NCBI GenBank assembly: GCA_903884915.1
Contig: CAISGS010000075.1
Span: 1 to 14,794 of the forward strand
Reading direction: 5' to 3'
DNA from: an uncultured Caulobacteraceae bacterium
Lineage (GTDB): Bacteria; Pseudomonadota; Alphaproteobacteria; Caulobacterales; Caulobacteraceae
DNA: 14,794 nucleotides
Shown here: piece after piece, positions 7,481 through 14,794 of the stretch
Position numbering within the stretch: position 1 is the first letter of the stretch
Layout of the letters: every line of letters begins with the position of its first letter
Position numbers and translations under genes: made by a program
The notes under the pieces: generated by a model
What the model was told of the DNA's origin: nothing
The model's input: the letters and a program-made list of their open reading frames with translations, nothing else
Database searches by the model: none

Positions 7481-8335
7481 TCAGGCCTTGCGGGTTAGGT
7501 GATGCAGAACAATGCCGCTGGTGGTCGCCACATTCAGCGAGTCAAAGCCCCCGGCCATGGTCAGGCGTACGGTCTGGGTCCGCGCCAGCACCGAGGCCGA
7601 CAGTCCCGGTCCCTCGGCTCCAAACAGCACCGCGCAGCGTTTCGGGCGGAGGCAGTCGGCCAACTCCCCCTGCCCCGATGGGCTGAGCGACAGGGTGTCA
7701 AAACCATTGGCCGCGAACAGCTCGACCATATCGACCCCCGGCGCGAGCTGGACGAAGGGCACAAGCAGGCCCCCGCCGACCGACACCCGGATGGCCTTGC
7801 GATAGAGCGGATCACAGCAGTCACTGTCCAGCACCACCGCATCGACCCCAAAGGCCGCGGCATTGCGAAAAATCCCGCCGACATTGTCATGGTTCGATAG
7901 GCCGCTTAAGCCGACCACCAAGGCGCCCGGTCTCAACCCCGCCAACAGCGCGGCGCCATCGGTGAGACCCGAGCGGCGCCCTAATCCCAAAATGCCCCGA
8001 TGGATCGGAAAGCCGACGATCTGATCCATGACCGCTTGGCCAGCCTGATAGACCGGCAACCCATCGGGCAAGTCTGCCAAGAGATCACTTAGCCGCACGA
8101 CTTGGCGTTCCGCCAGTAGCAGCGACAGCATCTGATGTCGCGGCGTGCGTGCTAGGACACGAACCACCACCTCACCCTCGGCGATGAACAGGCCCTCGCG
8201 CCCCACCAGATCGCGCTCCTTGACGGCGCGATAGGCGGCAATGCGCGGATCGTCTGGATCGGTGATCGGGATGATGTCGGGCAAGGCGGCTCTCTGTGAC
8301 AGTGATCCTGTCGGCTTAACCCCTCGCCGCACCAA
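7481..8335 (-). CDS. TrmH/SpoU-family RNA 2'-O-ribose methyltransferase
   Basis: This is a SPOUT-class, S-adenosylmethionine-dependent RNA methyltransferase of up to 284 residues. An N-terminal substrate-binding region (about 25-110, with the typical REGLFIAEGE) precedes the SPOUT knot domain. Motif 1 is NHDNVGGIFRNAAAFG (148-163) with N151 and R157, motif 2 is LFGAEGPGL (237-245), and motif 3 is SLNVATTSGIVLH (266-278). The target, tRNA or 23S rRNA, is not evident. The start is uncertain: the open frame reaches TTG 8335 and GTG 8332, but similar proteins usually begin near residue 18 here, where a TTG at 8284 follows a weak AGAGAG site. No ATG is available. It is convergent with the cold-shock gene and divergent from the TetR gene. 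Confidence 0.9.
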   Translation of the reverse strand: MVRRGVKPTGSLSQRAALPDIIPITDPDDPRIAAYRAVKERDLVGREGLFIAEGEVVVRVLARTPRHQMLSLLLAERQVVRLSDLLADLPDGLPVYQAGQAVMDQIVGFPIHRGILGLGRRSGLTDGAALLAGLRPGALVVGLSGLSNHDNVGGIFRNAAAFGVDAVVLDSDCCDPLYRKAIRVSVGGGLLVPFVQLAPGVDMVELFAANGFDTLSLSPSGQGELADCLRPKRCAVLFGAEGPGLSASVLARTQTVRLTMAGGFDSLNVATTSGIVLHHLTRKA

Positions 8336-8361
8336 TGCAAAGGGATGGCCGGAGCCTTGGC

Positions 8362-8401
8362 TTGCCTTAAGTGCCGCATCGCCTTACATGATGACCATCA
8401 T
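8362..8401 (+). promoter_or_regulatory. Candidate TetR promoter and operator
   Basis: A perfect palindrome ATGATG-AC-CATCAT occupies 8388-8401, with one further matching A/T pair outside it. It ends 20 bp before the TetR start codon. A weak promoter, TTGCCT (8362-8367) and TTACAT (8384-8389) with 16-bp spacing, would place it across the -10 and start site. TetR proteins typically repress their own genes by binding such palindromes. This fits autoregulation; the promoter match itself is poor. Confidence 0.4.
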
Positions 8402-8421
8402 ATGAAGCCCAAGGGCAGCCC

Positions 8422-9036
8422 GTGCGCTATTCCAGTGACCAGAAACTCCAGACCCGAAACCGGGTGCTCAAGGCCGCAGCGGCTCAGATCCGAACCCATG
8501 GCCCGCAAGGGGTCGGGGTCGCGGCCCTGATGCAGGAGGTCGGCCTGACCCATGGCGGCTTCTATGCCCATTTCGCCTCCAAAGACGCGCTGATCGCCGC
8601 CGCCGTCAAAACCATGTTCGAAGATGCCGCCGCCCAAAGGGGACGGGTTATTGAAGATCGCTCTGGCCCAGCGGCCCTTGGGGCCTTCATTGATAGCTAT
8701 CTGACCGCCGACCACCGCGATCGGCCCGACCGGGGCTGCCCCGTCGCCTGCCTGCTGGGGCAGTCCGCCCAACTGCCCGCCCTTGCCCGTCCGGCCTTTG
8801 ACACCGGCGTACGCGGCATGGTCCGGCTGATGGCCAGCTATCTGCCTGAAACCACGCCAGACCCGATGGCGCTGGCCTCCTCCCTGATCGCAGAACTGGC
8901 CGGAGCCCTAGCCCTTTCACGCGCCGTCGAGGACGAAGCCCTATCCCTTCGTCTTTTAGAACAGTCCCGCCTTGCCCTGCGCGCCCGCGCAGGCCTTGCG
9001 ATCCCTAACACCGAAAGCCCCTACCATGACCACTGA
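8422..9036 (+). CDS. TetR/AcrR-family transcriptional regulator
   Basis: This 204-residue regulator has an N-terminal TetR helix-turn-helix at about residues 10-56; the recognition region is VGLTHGGFYAHFASKDAL, a strong family match. The C-terminal ligand domain contains RGCPVACLLG at about 103-112; cysteines at this place occur in a TetR subgroup and may be ligand- or redox-related, which is inference. The start is GTG 8422, preceded by AGGG; the nearby ATG at 8402 is out of frame. The 3' end overlaps the thioesterase gene by 11 bp, so the two are very likely co-transcribed and the regulator may control the thioesterase. A candidate operator lies just upstream. The inducer is unknown. Confidence 0.93.
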   Translation: MRYSSDQKLQTRNRVLKAAAAQIRTHGPQGVGVAALMQEVGLTHGGFYAHFASKDALIAAAVKTMFEDAAAQRGRVIEDRSGPAALGAFIDSYLTADHRDRPDRGCPVACLLGQSAQLPALARPAFDTGVRGMVRLMASYLPETTPDPMALASSLIAELAGALALSRAVEDEALSLRLLEQSRLALRARAGLAIPNTESPYHDH

Positions 9037-9490
9037 ACCCAAAAGCTTCGCCGAAATGTCCGGCCTCGAGCAGCTGCAAACCGCCTTCCAAGGCACCGGT
9101 CCCCGGCGCGGCATCGGCGCGACACTGGGCTTCACCGCCGTCTCGGTCGAAGAGGGCAAGGTCGTGTTCGGCGGCACCCCGACAGAGGATGTCTATAATC
9201 CGATCGGCACGGTCCATGGCGGCTATGCGGCGACCATGCTCGATTCCGCTCTCGCCTGCGCGGTCCATTCCAAGCTCAAGCCCGGCCAAGGCTATACGAC
9301 ACTCGAGCTTAAGGTCAGCTATCACAAGGCCATGACCACCAAGACCGGCCCGATCACCGCCGAAGGTGTCGTCATCACCATGGGCCGCCGCGCCGCCTTT
9401 GCCGAGGGCAAGGTCACCGACGCGGCTGGGAACCTCTATGCCAGCGCCACCTCCAGCCTGCTGATTTTCGACCTGCCGACAAAGGCCTAA
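9026..9490 (+). CDS. PaaI-family hotdog-fold thioesterase
   Basis: This 154-residue hotdog-fold protein probably hydrolyses an acyl-CoA or aryl-CoA thioester in the cytoplasm. The family signature is NPIGTVHGGYAATMLDSA (58-75): N58, the HGG turn at 64-66, and D73, the likely catalytic acid. The length is normal for PaaI-type enzymes, which usually act as tetramers. The ATG at 9026 lies inside the end of the TetR gene (11-bp overlap); it is chosen over an in-frame upstream start at 8972 because MTTEPKSFAEMSGLEQL gives a normal family N-terminus. Co-transcription with the TetR gene suggests acyl-CoA-responsive control, for example during fatty or aromatic acid use. No other gene of such a pathway adjoins it, so the substrate is undetermined. 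Confidence 0.92.
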   Translation: MTTEPKSFAEMSGLEQLQTAFQGTGPRRGIGATLGFTAVSVEEGKVVFGGTPTEDVYNPIGTVHGGYAATMLDSALACAVHSKLKPGQGYTTLELKVSYHKAMTTKTGPITAEGVVITMGRRAAFAEGKVTDAAGNLYASATSSLLIFDLPTKA

Positions 9491-9558
9491 GGTCAGGCAC
9501 AAAGCTGTTATAGAGACGGTCTGATCGCCCCCTCGTGCCTGTAGGTATAGCCCGTCCC

Positions 9559-12015
9559 ATGGAGCGCCCCGCGCCGTCTTTGCCCCCCACCCTGCCAAGC
9601 CAGTTTGAAGACTGGTTTGCGGCCAAGGGCTGGGCTGCGCGCGACCATCAGATCGCGATGGTACAAAGGGCAAAGGTCGGCCGCCATGTACTACTCATCG
9701 CCCCGACCGGCGGCGGCAAGACCTTGGCTGGCTTCCTACCCAGCCTGATTGACCTGAGCCAAACCCCGGCCTCCGAAAGGGCCGAGGGGATCCACACCCT
9801 CTATATTTCGCCGCTCAAGGCCTTGGCCGTAGATGTGGCGCGCAACCTCATGGCCCCAATTGAGGAGATGGGTCTGCCCATCCGCGTGGAATCGCGCACG
9901 GGTGATACCAACCTCTCAAAGCGCCAGAGGCAAAAGGCCAATCCGCCGGACATCTTGCTGACCACTCCCGAACAGCTCGCCCTGTTCTGCGCTTGGGATG
10001 GGGCGAGGGCCTATTTTGCTAACCTTAAGACCGTGATCATCGACGAGGTCCATGCCTTGCACGGCTCCAAGCGCGGCGACCTGCTTTGCCTTGGCTTGGC
10101 GCGGCTGCAAAGCTTTGCCCCTGCCATGCGCCGGGTCGGCCTGTCGGCGACCGTGGAAGACCCAGACCGCTTGCGCCGCTGGATTGCGCCAAGGCCAGAG
10201 GTCGCCGATCTGGTGCTGGGCACGCCCGGTGCGCCGCCACGCATCGAGGTTCTGCTCTCCGATCAGCGTGTCCCCTGGGCCGGTCACAGCGCTCAACATG
10301 CGATGGCCGAGGTCTATGAGACCCTGAAGACCGCGCGAACGGCCCTCGTCTTCGTCAATACCCGCTGGCAGTCAGAATTTGCCTTTCAAGAGCTTTGGCG
10401 GCTGAACGAAGACAATCTGCCCATCGCCCTGCACCACGGCGCTCTGGCCCCCGAACAGAGGCGCAAGGTCGAGGCCGCGATGGCGAGGGGAGAGCTGCGG
10501 GCCGTGGTCTGCACCTCTACGCTGGATCTGGGCATAGACTGGGGGGCCGTCGATCTGGTCATTCAACTGGCCGCGCCCAAGGGATCGTCCCGGCTGGTTC
10601 AAAGGATCGGCCGGTCAAACCACCGGCTGGATGAACCCTCGCGCGCCCTGCTGGTTCCGGCCAACCGCTTTGAGATGCTAGAATGTCAGGCCGCCCTTGA
10701 GGCTGTGGCGGCCGGAGCCCTCGATGGTGATCCACCCCGCACCGGCGCCTTGGACGTATTGGCGCAACATCTGATGGGCGCCTGCTGCGGTGAGGCCCTG
10801 TCGAGCGAGGCCCTGTTTGCCGAAGCAAGGTCGGCTGCCCCCTACGAAGAAATGAGCCAGCAGGATTTCGACGATGTCCTGTCCTTCGTGTCGAACGGCG
10901 GCTATGCCCTGCGCACCTATGACCAGTTCCACCGGATCGTGACCGGTCAGGACGGGCTATGGCGCGTGCGAAATCCGCAAACGGCCCAGCGGCACCGGCT
11001 CAATGTCGGCGCCATCGTGGCCGGAGCAACCTTGAACATCCGCGTTTCATCCGGTCGCCACGGCGGCGGGCGAAAGATCGGTGAGGCCGAGGAATGGTAT
11101 TTTGAACAACTGACCCCCGGCGACACCTTCCTGTTTGGCGGCGAGGTTTGGCGCTTTGAAGGGGTCAGCGGCATGGATGCCCGCGTCACCCGCTCTGCCG
11201 ATAAGGAACCCAAGATTCCCAGCTGGGGCGGTACCAAGTTCTCCATGTCTACCCATCTGGCCGAGCGCGTCCGCGACATGATCATGGACCGCGACCACTG
11301 GCAGCACCTACCCGGCGATGTGCAAGACTGGCTTGGGGCCCAAGCGGCCCATTCGGCCATTCCCGCCGCCGATGGGCTTCTGGTCGAAACCTTCCCGCGC
11401 GGCGGCAAGCACTATCTGGTCTGCTATCCCTTTGAGGGTCGGCTGGCCCATACCACCTTGGCCATGTTGCTGACCCGGCGGCTGGACCGACTGGGCGTCG
11501 CGCCTCTGGGCTTTGTCTGTAACGACTATGTCCTCTGTATCTGGGCCATGAAGCCTATGGACGGTCTGGACCTGAATGATCTGTTCCAGCAGGACATGCT
11601 GGGGGACGATCTCGAGGCGTGGCTGGATGACAGTATCATGCTCAAGCGTATGTTCCGCCACTGCGCCCTGATCTCGGGCCTGATCGAGCGGCGGTTTACG
11701 GGGGCGGAGAAGTCGGGCCGTCAAGTGACCTTCTCCAGCGACCTGATCTATGACGTCCTGCGCAAACACCAGCCCGACCATCTGTTGCTGCGGTGCGCGC
11801 GCGCCGATGCGGCTGTGGGTATGTTGGATATTCGCAGGCTGGGCGATTTCTTACAGCGGATCGTTGGAAAGGTTCGAGGGATCAGCCTGCCAAAGGTCTC
11901 GCCCTTTGCTGTGCCCGTGATGATGGAGATTGGCCGCGAGGCCATTGCCGGTGCCGCGCAAGAAGCGATCCTCGAAGCGGCCGCCTTTGACCTGATCAGT
12001 GAGGCCCTCTCGTGA
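9559..12015 (+). CDS. Ligase-associated Lhr-like DEXH-box DNA helicase
   Basis: This 818-residue superfamily 2 helicase unwinds DNA or RNA-DNA duplexes using ATP. RecA domain 1 has Walker A APTGGGKT (48-55), SPLKAL (84-89), TTPEQL (135-140), DEVH (162-165) and SAT (196-198). RecA domain 2 has ALVFVNTR (262-269), TSTLDLGIDWG (319-329) and QRIGRSNH (348-355). The C-terminal part carries the Lhr-type winged-helix and barrel region, including RKIGEAEE and LTPGDTFLFGGEVWRFEGV (about 505-536). This size and the overlapping pdeM gene identify the bacterial form known as the ligase-associated helicase (TIGR04121), implicated in DNA repair. The start is ATG 9559; GTG 9535 is an in-frame alternative and neither has a good ribosome site. 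The ligase and exonuclease usually found beside it are absent from this window. Confidence 0.93.
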   Translation: MERPAPSLPPTLPSQFEDWFAAKGWAARDHQIAMVQRAKVGRHVLLIAPTGGGKTLAGFLPSLIDLSQTPASERAEGIHTLYISPLKALAVDVARNLMAPIEEMGLPIRVESRTGDTNLSKRQRQKANPPDILLTTPEQLALFCAWDGARAYFANLKTVIIDEVHALHGSKRGDLLCLGLARLQSFAPAMRRVGLSATVEDPDRLRRWIAPRPEVADLVLGTPGAPPRIEVLLSDQRVPWAGHSAQHAMAEVYETLKTARTALVFVNTRWQSEFAFQELWRLNEDNLPIALHHGALAPEQRRKVEAAMARGELRAVVCTSTLDLGIDWGAVDLVIQLAAPKGSSRLVQRIGRSNHRLDEPSRALLVPANRFEMLECQAALEAVAAGALDGDPPRTGALDVLAQHLMGACCGEALSSEALFAEARSAAPYEEMSQQDFDDVLSFVSNGGYALRTYDQFHRIVTGQDGLWRVRNPQTAQRHRLNVGAIVAGATLNIRVSSGRHGGGRKIGEAEEWYFEQLTPGDTFLFGGEVWRFEGVSGMDARVTRSADKEPKIPSWGGTKFSMSTHLAERVRDMIMDRDHWQHLPGDVQDWLGAQAAHSAIPAADGLLVETFPRGGKHYLVCYPFEGRLAHTTLAMLLTRRLDRLGVAPLGFVCNDYVLCIWAMKPMDGLDLNDLFQQDMLGDDLEAWLDDSIMLKRMFRHCALISGLIERRFTGAEKSGRQVTFSSDLIYDVLRKHQPDHLLLRCARADAAVGMLDIRRLGDFLQRIVGKVRGISLPKVSPFAVPVMMEIGREAIAGAAQEAILEAAAFDLISEALS

Positions 12016-12731
12016 CGGGGGCCACCAACAGTCCAGTCCGGTTGCCCTGTGGATCGGTCAGGCTAACGGTCAATGGCGAGGCGGTGACCTTACGTCCCTC
12101 CGGTGCCCTTTGGCTGGAACAGCATCAAACCGTGGTGGTGGCGGATCTGCATCTCGAAAAGGGGTCGGCCTATGCGGCACGCGGCCAGATGCTGCCGCCC
12201 TATGACACGGCTGAGACCTTGCGCCGTCTTACCCAAGAGGTCGCCGCCCTAGGGCCGGGGCGACTGATCCTACTGGGGGATAGTCTGCATGATGGTAAGG
12301 CCGAGGCGCGGCTTGCCCCGACCGATGTCGAGCAAATTGATCGGCTTGCGCAAGGGCTGGAGCTGCTCTGGGTCATAGGCAACCATGACGCCGATGGGCC
12401 CCGCCATCTTCCGGGCCAGACCCTCGATGAGATCACGATCGGCAAGCTGATCCTTCGCCACGAACCCCTGCCCACACCGCAGCCGGGCGAGGTGGCCGGA
12501 CACCTGCACCCCTGCGCCAAGGTAACGGGGAAAGGCCGCAGCGTCCGGCGGCGCTGTTTTGCAACCGATGGCCAAAGGCTGATCTTACCGGCCTTTGGGG
12601 CCTATGCCGGGGGATTGAATCTTCGCGACGCCGCCTTCAGCCCACTCTTTGCCAAGCCCCCAATCGCCGCCGCGCTGGGCAAGGATCAGGTCCACCTGAT
12701 CGGCTGGAGCCAACTGGTCGCGGACCGCTAG
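12012..12731 (+). CDS. pdeM: Ligase-associated DNA damage response endonuclease PdeM
   Basis: This 239-residue calcineurin-like metallophosphoesterase matches the ligase-associated family TIGR04123. Metal-binding motifs appear in order: ADLHLEKG (44-51) with D45 and H47, LLGDSLHD with GD at 89-90, GNHD (123-126), H150 in LRHEP, and GHLHP (163-167). Relatives are two-metal phosphodiesterases/nucleases thought to act in DNA repair with the helicase, an ATP-dependent ligase and an exonuclease. The GTG start at 12012 overlaps the helicase stop by 4 bp (GTGA), indicating tight translational coupling. No signal peptide is seen. It converges on the DUF3429 gene with 3 bp between stops. Identity is inferred from motifs plus context and is strong. 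Confidence 0.9.
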   Translation: MTGATNSPVRLPCGSVRLTVNGEAVTLRPSGALWLEQHQTVVVADLHLEKGSAYAARGQMLPPYDTAETLRRLTQEVAALGPGRLILLGDSLHDGKAEARLAPTDVEQIDRLAQGLELLWVIGNHDADGPRHLPGQTLDEITIGKLILRHEPLPTPQPGEVAGHLHPCAKVTGKGRSVRRRCFATDGQRLILPAFGAYAGGLNLRDAAFSPLFAKPPIAAALGKDQVHLIGWSQLVADR

Positions 12732-12739
12732 GGCCTAGC
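12727..12739. repeat. Palindrome made by two convergent stop codons
   Basis: GCTAGG (12727-12732) and CCTAGC (12734-12739) are perfect arms around one base. The TAG stops of pdeM and of the DUF3429 gene lie inside the two arms, 3 bp apart. It is too short, and has no U-run, to terminate transcription; no other terminator fits between the genes. Confidence 0.6.
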
Positions 12740-13187
12740 CCCGCATAGACTGTTCAAACACAAAGGCCATCGAGACCCCGGCGACCACCGTCAAGGTCGT
12801 GCGCAGGGGCGCGTACCAGTGGGGGGTCTCTGCCGATCCCGTATCCCAAAGCCACTGGGCGAGATAAACCGCGATCAGGCCGCCCAACTGCCAAGAGAGG
12901 GGCATCCAGATCGCGCCAACCAACAGGCCCCAAGCGGCCAAACTGGGCAAAACCGCAAGGCTGAGGATCTTGCCGCGCGGCGGATAGTGCCGGATGCACT
13001 CCATTCCCCAGCGCGCGCCCCCCAAGAACGACAGGATCACAGCGGAATAGGTCAGCATGGCCAAACCCATCGGACCGCGCAGATTTTCAGGTCCCGCGCA
13101 ATATCCCACCGCCGTGCCAATGAAGGGCAAGGTGCCGCCAAGGCCTAGGACCCAGGCCGCTATGGCCGGTTTTTCTCTAGCGGGCAT
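12735..13187 (-). CDS. DUF3429 domain-containing membrane protein
   Basis: This 150-residue integral membrane protein has about five hydrophobic segments, at roughly 10-30, 38-57, 73-92, 95-112 and 125-143. The run SAVILSFLGGARWGMECI (48-65) is the recognisable DUF3429 signature. The family has no established function. The ATG at 13187 lies 6 bp after the TIGR02186 stop, with an AGGAG ribosome site about 10 nt before it that overlaps that stop. It therefore appears to be the last gene of the exporter operon, and a role linked to that transporter or to the inner membrane is a guess from context only. Confidence 0.85.
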   Translation of the reverse strand: MPAREKPAIAAWVLGLGGTLPFIGTAVGYCAGPENLRGPMGLAMLTYSAVILSFLGGARWGMECIRHYPPRGKILSLAVLPSLAAWGLLVGAIWMPLSWQLGGLIAVYLAQWLWDTGSAETPHWYAPLRTTLTVVAGVSMAFVFEQSMRG

Positions 13188-13193
13188 GAGGAC

Positions 13194-13961
13194 TTAACTC
13201 CTGCGGAAGATCACGGAGGCACCATAGCCGCTGGCGATGGCAAGAAAAACCGCTAAAAATCCATAGGCCCAAGGGCGCTGATGGGCGAACAGATAGATGG
13301 TGCGCTCGATCCCGACCTTACGGACCTCTAGGGTGCGTTGGCGGACCTGAACCTCGCGGCCCTCTTGGAACAGATGGATCTCGGCCTGATAGCGTCCAAT
13401 CGGGGCAGAGGTCGGAAGGTTGATCTCGGCGCGGAAGAGGCCCTTGTCGACATAGGTCACACCATGCTCGTTTTGATCATAGAGCCCGGCGGCATTCTTG
13501 ATCCGCACCACCGCGCGGCGATAGTCCAGATAGTCACTGCCCAAGCGGCTGACCACCAGGTCCTTGACGCCAAACCGGGTTTCTACAGCGCCATCGACAG
13601 GCGTGTTGAAGGCCAGATGATCGACCCCAATCGCCAGACGGCGAAGGGTGCCAAAGTCGGCAATCTCGTTCAGAGGGCGACTGCTCGCCACGGTGTAGAA
13701 GCCCGGCGCCCCTTGGAATACGACCGGGCGGCTATTGAGCCATAGGCCAGCGACCTGAACCTTGCGGGCAATCCGAACCGGCTGGTCGGGACCTCGAACC
13801 ACGACCACCACGTCGGCGGGCCGATCAGTGCTGTTGAACACCGCGCCATAGAGCACGATCTTCTGGCCATGATAGTCCGAGGTGACCTCAACCTTGGTTG
13901 TGGTCAAGGCGGCGGAAACGCTGGCCGCAGGGACTGGCGGTGGGGGAAGATCAAACGCCAT
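13194..13961 (-). CDS. TIGR02186-family membrane-anchored protein
   Basis: This 255-residue protein resembles the alphaproteobacterial TIGR02186 family, commonly encoded beside TauE/SafE-type exporters. Residues about 20-225 form a beta-rich soluble region (KVEVTSDYHGQKIVLYGAVFN near its start), and one C-terminal transmembrane helix spans about 233-250, followed by a basic end (FRRS). The family usually has an N-terminal signal peptide exporting the soluble part. Here the start is MAFDLPPPPVPAA, with no positive n-region or hydrophobic core, and the upstream frame is closed at 13995 with no alternative start. Topology is therefore unclear. The ATG shares its A with the exporter's TGA stop (TGATG), so translation is coupled. 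Function is unknown. Confidence 0.85.
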   Translation of the reverse strand: MAFDLPPPPVPAASVSAALTTTKVEVTSDYHGQKIVLYGAVFNSTDRPADVVVVVRGPDQPVRIARKVQVAGLWLNSRPVVFQGAPGFYTVASSRPLNEIADFGTLRRLAIGVDHLAFNTPVDGAVETRFGVKDLVVSRLGSDYLDYRRAVVRIKNAAGLYDQNEHGVTYVDKGLFRAEINLPTSAPIGRYQAEIHLFQEGREVQVRQRTLEVRKVGIERTIYLFAHQRPWAYGFLAVFLAIASGYGASVIFRRS

Positions 13962-14794
13962 CAGCCCCCCATTCCCGGGGCGAGCACAAAGGGATCAGAC
14001 GGGGTGACGAACACACCCAGTCCCATCTGCAAGCCGACCAGCAAGACGATGACCGCCAGCACGACCCGCAGTTCTTCCGCGCGGAACCGGGCCGACGCCC
14101 TCGCCCCCAACTGCGCGCCAATGACGCCGCCAAAAAGGAGCAAGGTCGCCAACATCAGATCTACGGTCTGGTTGCGTCCGGCCTGCAGGATGGTGACGAG
14201 GGAGGTGGTGATGATGATCTGGAACAGGCTGGTTCCCACCACGACCCCTGCAGGCATGCGCAACAGATAGACCATGGCGGGCACGAGCACGAAGCCGCCG
14301 CCCACGCCCATGACAGCGGAAAGTATACCGACAAAGACCCCGATCAGAACCGGAGGAATGACGCTGATATAGAGCCGCGAGCGCGGGAACTTCATCTTTA
14401 GGGGAAGGCCATAGAGCCAAGCTGGACGCCGGTCCTTGACCACCTCCGGCGGCTCGCCTCGGCGGCGGCGCAGCAAGGAGCCCAGCGACTCGGTCAACAT
14501 CAGCCCGCCGATCACACCCAGAAAGATCAGATAGGACAGGGACACGACCAGATCGCCCTGCCCCATAAGGCGCAGCATCCGGAAAATCTCAACGCCAATA
14601 AGGGATCCCGCCGCACCGCCAGCGGCCAAGACCGCGCCCATGCGAAAGTCCACGGCGCGTTTTCGGCCATAGGCAAAGACGCTTGATGCCGAAGAGGCAA
14701 CCACGTGATTGGCTTGGCTGGCAACAGCCACGGCCGGGGGAATGCCCATAAAGACCAGGACGGGGGCCATCAGAAAGCCGCCGCCAATGCCAAA
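13961..14794 (-). CDS. TauE/SafE-family (TSUP) exporter, 5' end beyond the window
   Basis: The visible 277 residues are the C-terminal bulk of an integral membrane protein of the TauE/SafE (TSUP) family, which moves sulfite, sulfonates or other organic anions across the inner membrane. Two internally related halves each start with the family's glycine-rich motif: GIGGGFLMAPVLVFMGIPPA at the window edge and VMGVGGGFVLVPAMVYLLRM in the middle. A charged cytoplasmic loop (RRRRGEPPEVVKDRR) separates them. The frame is open to the last base with no start before it, so only the first few residues are missing; the internal ATG at 14770 falls within a conserved motif and is unlikely to be the start. 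It is the first visible gene of the exporter-TIGR02186-DUF3429 unit. The transported substrate is not evident. Confidence 0.93.
   Translation of the reverse strand, partial: FGIGGGFLMAPVLVFMGIPPAVAVASQANHVVASSASSVFAYGRKRAVDFRMGAVLAAGGAAGSLIGVEIFRMLRLMGQGDLVVSLSYLIFLGVIGGLMLTESLGSLLRRRRGEPPEVVKDRRPAWLYGLPLKMKFPRSRLYISVIPPVLIGVFVGILSAVMGVGGGFVLVPAMVYLLRMPAGVVVGTSLFQIIITTSLVTILQAGRNQTVDLMLATLLLFGGVIGAQLGARASARFRAEELRVVLAVIVLLVGLQMGLGVFVTPSDPFVLAPGMGG

Noticed and set aside
9005..9673. 222-codon minus-strand frame across the thioesterase gene
   Set aside because: It is antisense to a clear PaaI-type gene and has no family features.
13898..14401. 167-codon plus-strand frame opposite the exporter gene
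   Set aside because: Its His/Asp/Gln-rich composition is what the complement of a hydrophobic membrane protein gives; no domain is seen.
1..14794. CRISPR, tRNA, rRNA, insertion sequence or phage attachment features
   Set aside because: No regularly spaced repeats, cloverleaf sequences, transposase motifs or terminal inverted repeats were visible by eye on either strand.

Overview
The window looks like chromosomal DNA of an alphaproteobacterium. GC content is moderate to high, genes are densely packed with stop/start overlaps, and several genes start with GTG or TTG. A TauE/SafE-type exporter next to a TIGR02186 family protein, and a ligase-associated Lhr-type helicase followed by PdeM, both fit this class. 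A Caulobacterales-like host is a reasonable guess, but no rRNA or other taxonomic marker is present to confirm it. I see no tRNA, rRNA, CRISPR array, insertion sequence or phage gene.

Region 1 (about 1-5334, all minus strand) is a probable catabolic unit. Its genes, in transcription order, are an aldehyde dehydrogenase, an enolase-superfamily (mandelate racemase/muconate lactonizing type) enzyme, a GMC-family FAD alcohol dehydrogenase, and then a LysR regulator after a 91-bp gap. The three enzymes are 11 bp apart or overlapping. They could take an alcohol through aldehyde to acid and act on a hydroxy or sugar acid, but the substrate cannot be read from sequence. The enolase-superfamily member lacks two acidic residues expected in the galactonate dehydratase-like active site. 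The 292-bp divergent region 5335-5626 holds a 16-bp palindrome and a leader inverted repeat.

Region 2 (5627-7480, plus strand) has an exported alpha/beta hydrolase, then a 219-bp gap with a strong inverted repeat, a cold-shock protein, and a GAAA-capped terminator-like stem-loop shared with the convergent gene downstream.

Region 3 (7481-9490) has an rRNA/tRNA 2'-O-methyltransferase-like gene (minus) divergent from a TetR regulator (plus). The TetR gene overlaps a PaaI-type thioesterase gene. A palindrome overlaps the likely TetR promoter.

Region 4 (about 9559-12731, plus strand) is a DNA-repair pair, a ligase-associated DEXH helicase and PdeM nuclease with a 4-bp overlap. The ligase and exonuclease partners are not adjacent.

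Region 5 (12735-14794, minus strand) is a membrane operon: a TauE/SafE exporter (cut by the window edge), a TIGR02186 protein with no visible signal peptide, and a DUF3429 membrane protein. The DUF3429 gene converges on pdeM with only 3 bp between stop codons.

I found no clearly new defence, mobile or RNA system. The strongest leads are the unusual enolase-superfamily active site in its operon, the candidate operators, and the signal-less TIGR02186 protein.
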